Under the pieces are notes generated by a model. The model had not been told where the DNA came from. It worked only from the letters and a program-made list of their open reading frames with translations, and did not search any database. Source: Bdellovibrionales bacterium (GTDB taxonomy: Bacteria > Bdellovibrionota > Bdellovibrionia > Bdellovibrionales > Bdellovibrionaceae). Taken from it: DNA of 7,110 bases. This document shows positions 6,511-7,110 of this stretch, piece after piece; the stretch's first letter is position 1; every line of letters starts with the position of its first letter. The stretch lies in assembly GCA_027320785.1 (NCBI GenBank), contig DAHVKR010000063.1, forward strand, positions 1 to 7,110, read 5' to 3'. A program made the translations under genes and the position numbers.

Positions 6511-6640
6511 CAGTGGGCCACAGGCTGCTCGAATTGAAAAATCGAGTTGTGGTAGAGCGAGTCGGTCTGGTAAGTCTCAAAAAGAGGGCTCAAAGGCCGC
6601 TTAGGTTTATTTGAGATCTTAGTCTTAATAATTCATTTTT
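6511..6640. other. Non-coding stretch with several small inverted repeats
   Basis: No gene is seen in 6455-6747: the longest ATG frames I found on either strand are only about 10-12 codons. CCACA (6518-6522) plus CTCGA (6528-6532) can pair with TCGAG (6542-6546) plus TGTGG (6548-6552), giving a 10-bp interrupted stem. TTTGAGA (6610-6616) can pair with TCTCAAA (6575-6581), and its first six bases with CTCAAA (6589-6594); these two are alternatives. This could be a structured leader, a small RNA or chance; no known RNA family is recognised. Confidence 0.3.
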
Positions 6641-6650
6641 TTGCAATAGA

Positions 6651-6680
6651 TAGACATAATCATTTTATTAAAAATATAGT
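6651..6680 (+). promoter_or_regulatory. Candidate sigma70-type promoter for the epimerase gene
   Basis: TAGACA (6651-6656) and TATAGT (6675-6680) each match the -35 and -10 consensus at 5 of 6 positions, with an 18-bp spacer in an AT-rich tract. The start codon of the next gene lies 67 bp beyond the -10. The tract is so AT-rich that chance matches are likely. Confidence 0.4.
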
Positions 6681-6747
6681 ATGGTTCCAGTCAAATTAAG
6701 GCTCTTATAAGTTTGTATATAAGATTGTGCCATTGGAAGGGAATCAG

Positions 6748-7110
6748 ATGAAAGTACTTTTAACGGGAGCATCCGGTCTCATCGGAAAAAACTTTATCCG
6801 ACAGGCTCTTCGCGAAGGGCATGAGGTTGTTGCACTTGTTCGAAACCCTCAAAATTTTAGAATGCTAGCGGAGGATCATGTATTTAAGTGGACTCATGAA
6901 GTTAAACCTCCTCTAGAAGCTTTTAACGGGGTGCAAGCTGTTATTCATATGGCGGGTGAGAGCGTTGCCAGTGGTTCTTGGAGTGCAGAGCGAAAGAAGC
7001 GTATTGTGGATTCTCGCCTACAGGGAACGAAAAATATGGTCTCTGCATTATCTGAACTTCCTCCTGATAAGCGACCTAAAGTTTTCATATCGGGTTCAGC
7101 TATTGGGTAT
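6748..7110 (+). CDS. TIGR01777-type NAD(P)-binding epimerase, YfcH-like (3' end missing)
   Basis: N-terminal 121 residues of an extended short-chain dehydrogenase/reductase, a cytoplasmic nucleotide-sugar-epimerase-like protein; the family is about 300 residues. The dinucleotide-binding motif TGASGLIG (6-13, GxxGxxG) opens a Rossmann fold starting MKVLLTG. It is followed by GHEVVALVRNP (24-34), GVQAVIHMAGESVASGSWS (61-79) and RKKRIVDSRLQGT (82-94). The visible part ends in VFISGSAIGY (112-121), where the family continues with its Tyr-Gly motif. The AGE-(x)4-G-x-W and DSR..GT patterns single out TIGR01777 (YfcH, SDR39U1) among epimerases. The true substrate of this family is not well defined. 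The start is supported by AGGGA (6738-6742), 5 nt before the ATG. The gene is open at the right edge and has no visible operon partner. Confidence 0.93.
   Translation, partial: MKVLLTGASGLIGKNFIRQALREGHEVVALVRNPQNFRMLAEDHVFKWTHEVKPPLEAFNGVQAVIHMAGESVASGSWSAERKKRIVDSRLQGTKNMVSALSELPPDKRPKVFISGSAIGY

Overview
This window looks like a piece of chromosome from a Gram-negative, chemotactic bacterium of moderately low GC (roughly 40 % by eye). It carries a soluble-type chemoreceptor, chemotaxis adaptation enzymes, a lipoprotein with a lipobox and a Sec-type secreted protein. An unusual envelope proteome beside a chemotaxis cluster would fit a Bdellovibrionota-like deltaproteobacterium. That placement is an impression from protein style, not something proved by the sequence.

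Layout. Positions 1-4311 (+) form a tight chemotaxis operon fragment: the 3' part of a PAS-PAS chemoreceptor, cheR, cheD and a protein made of three tandem CheW domains. Gaps are 11 nt (or a 1-nt overlap, depending on the cheR start), 0 nt and 13 nt. The receptor runs off the left edge of the window. CheR would methylate receptor glutamates, CheD would deamidate receptor glutamines, and the CheW-like protein would couple receptors to a CheA kinase encoded elsewhere. No cheA, cheB or cheY is visible.

Positions 4333-5127 (-) encode an unrecognised exported protein with six cysteines, convergent with the operon. A 160-bp divergent intergenic region (5128-5287) follows, with dyad symmetries close to the ribosome binding site of the next gene. 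Positions 5288-6454 (+) encode a lipoprotein with a zinc-peptidase signature. Its HELSH motif and downstream TSY-(x6)-EDFAEA block match, in order and in Tyr-to-Glu spacing, the catalytic Tyr/Glu region of anthrax lethal factor as I recall it. This is the most interesting item in the window.

Positions 6455-6747 hold no gene. They contain a perfect 13-bp hairpin just after the lipoprotein gene, a run of smaller inverted repeats and a plausible sigma70-type promoter. Position 6748 starts an NAD(P)-binding epimerase of the TIGR01777/YfcH type, cut by the right edge.
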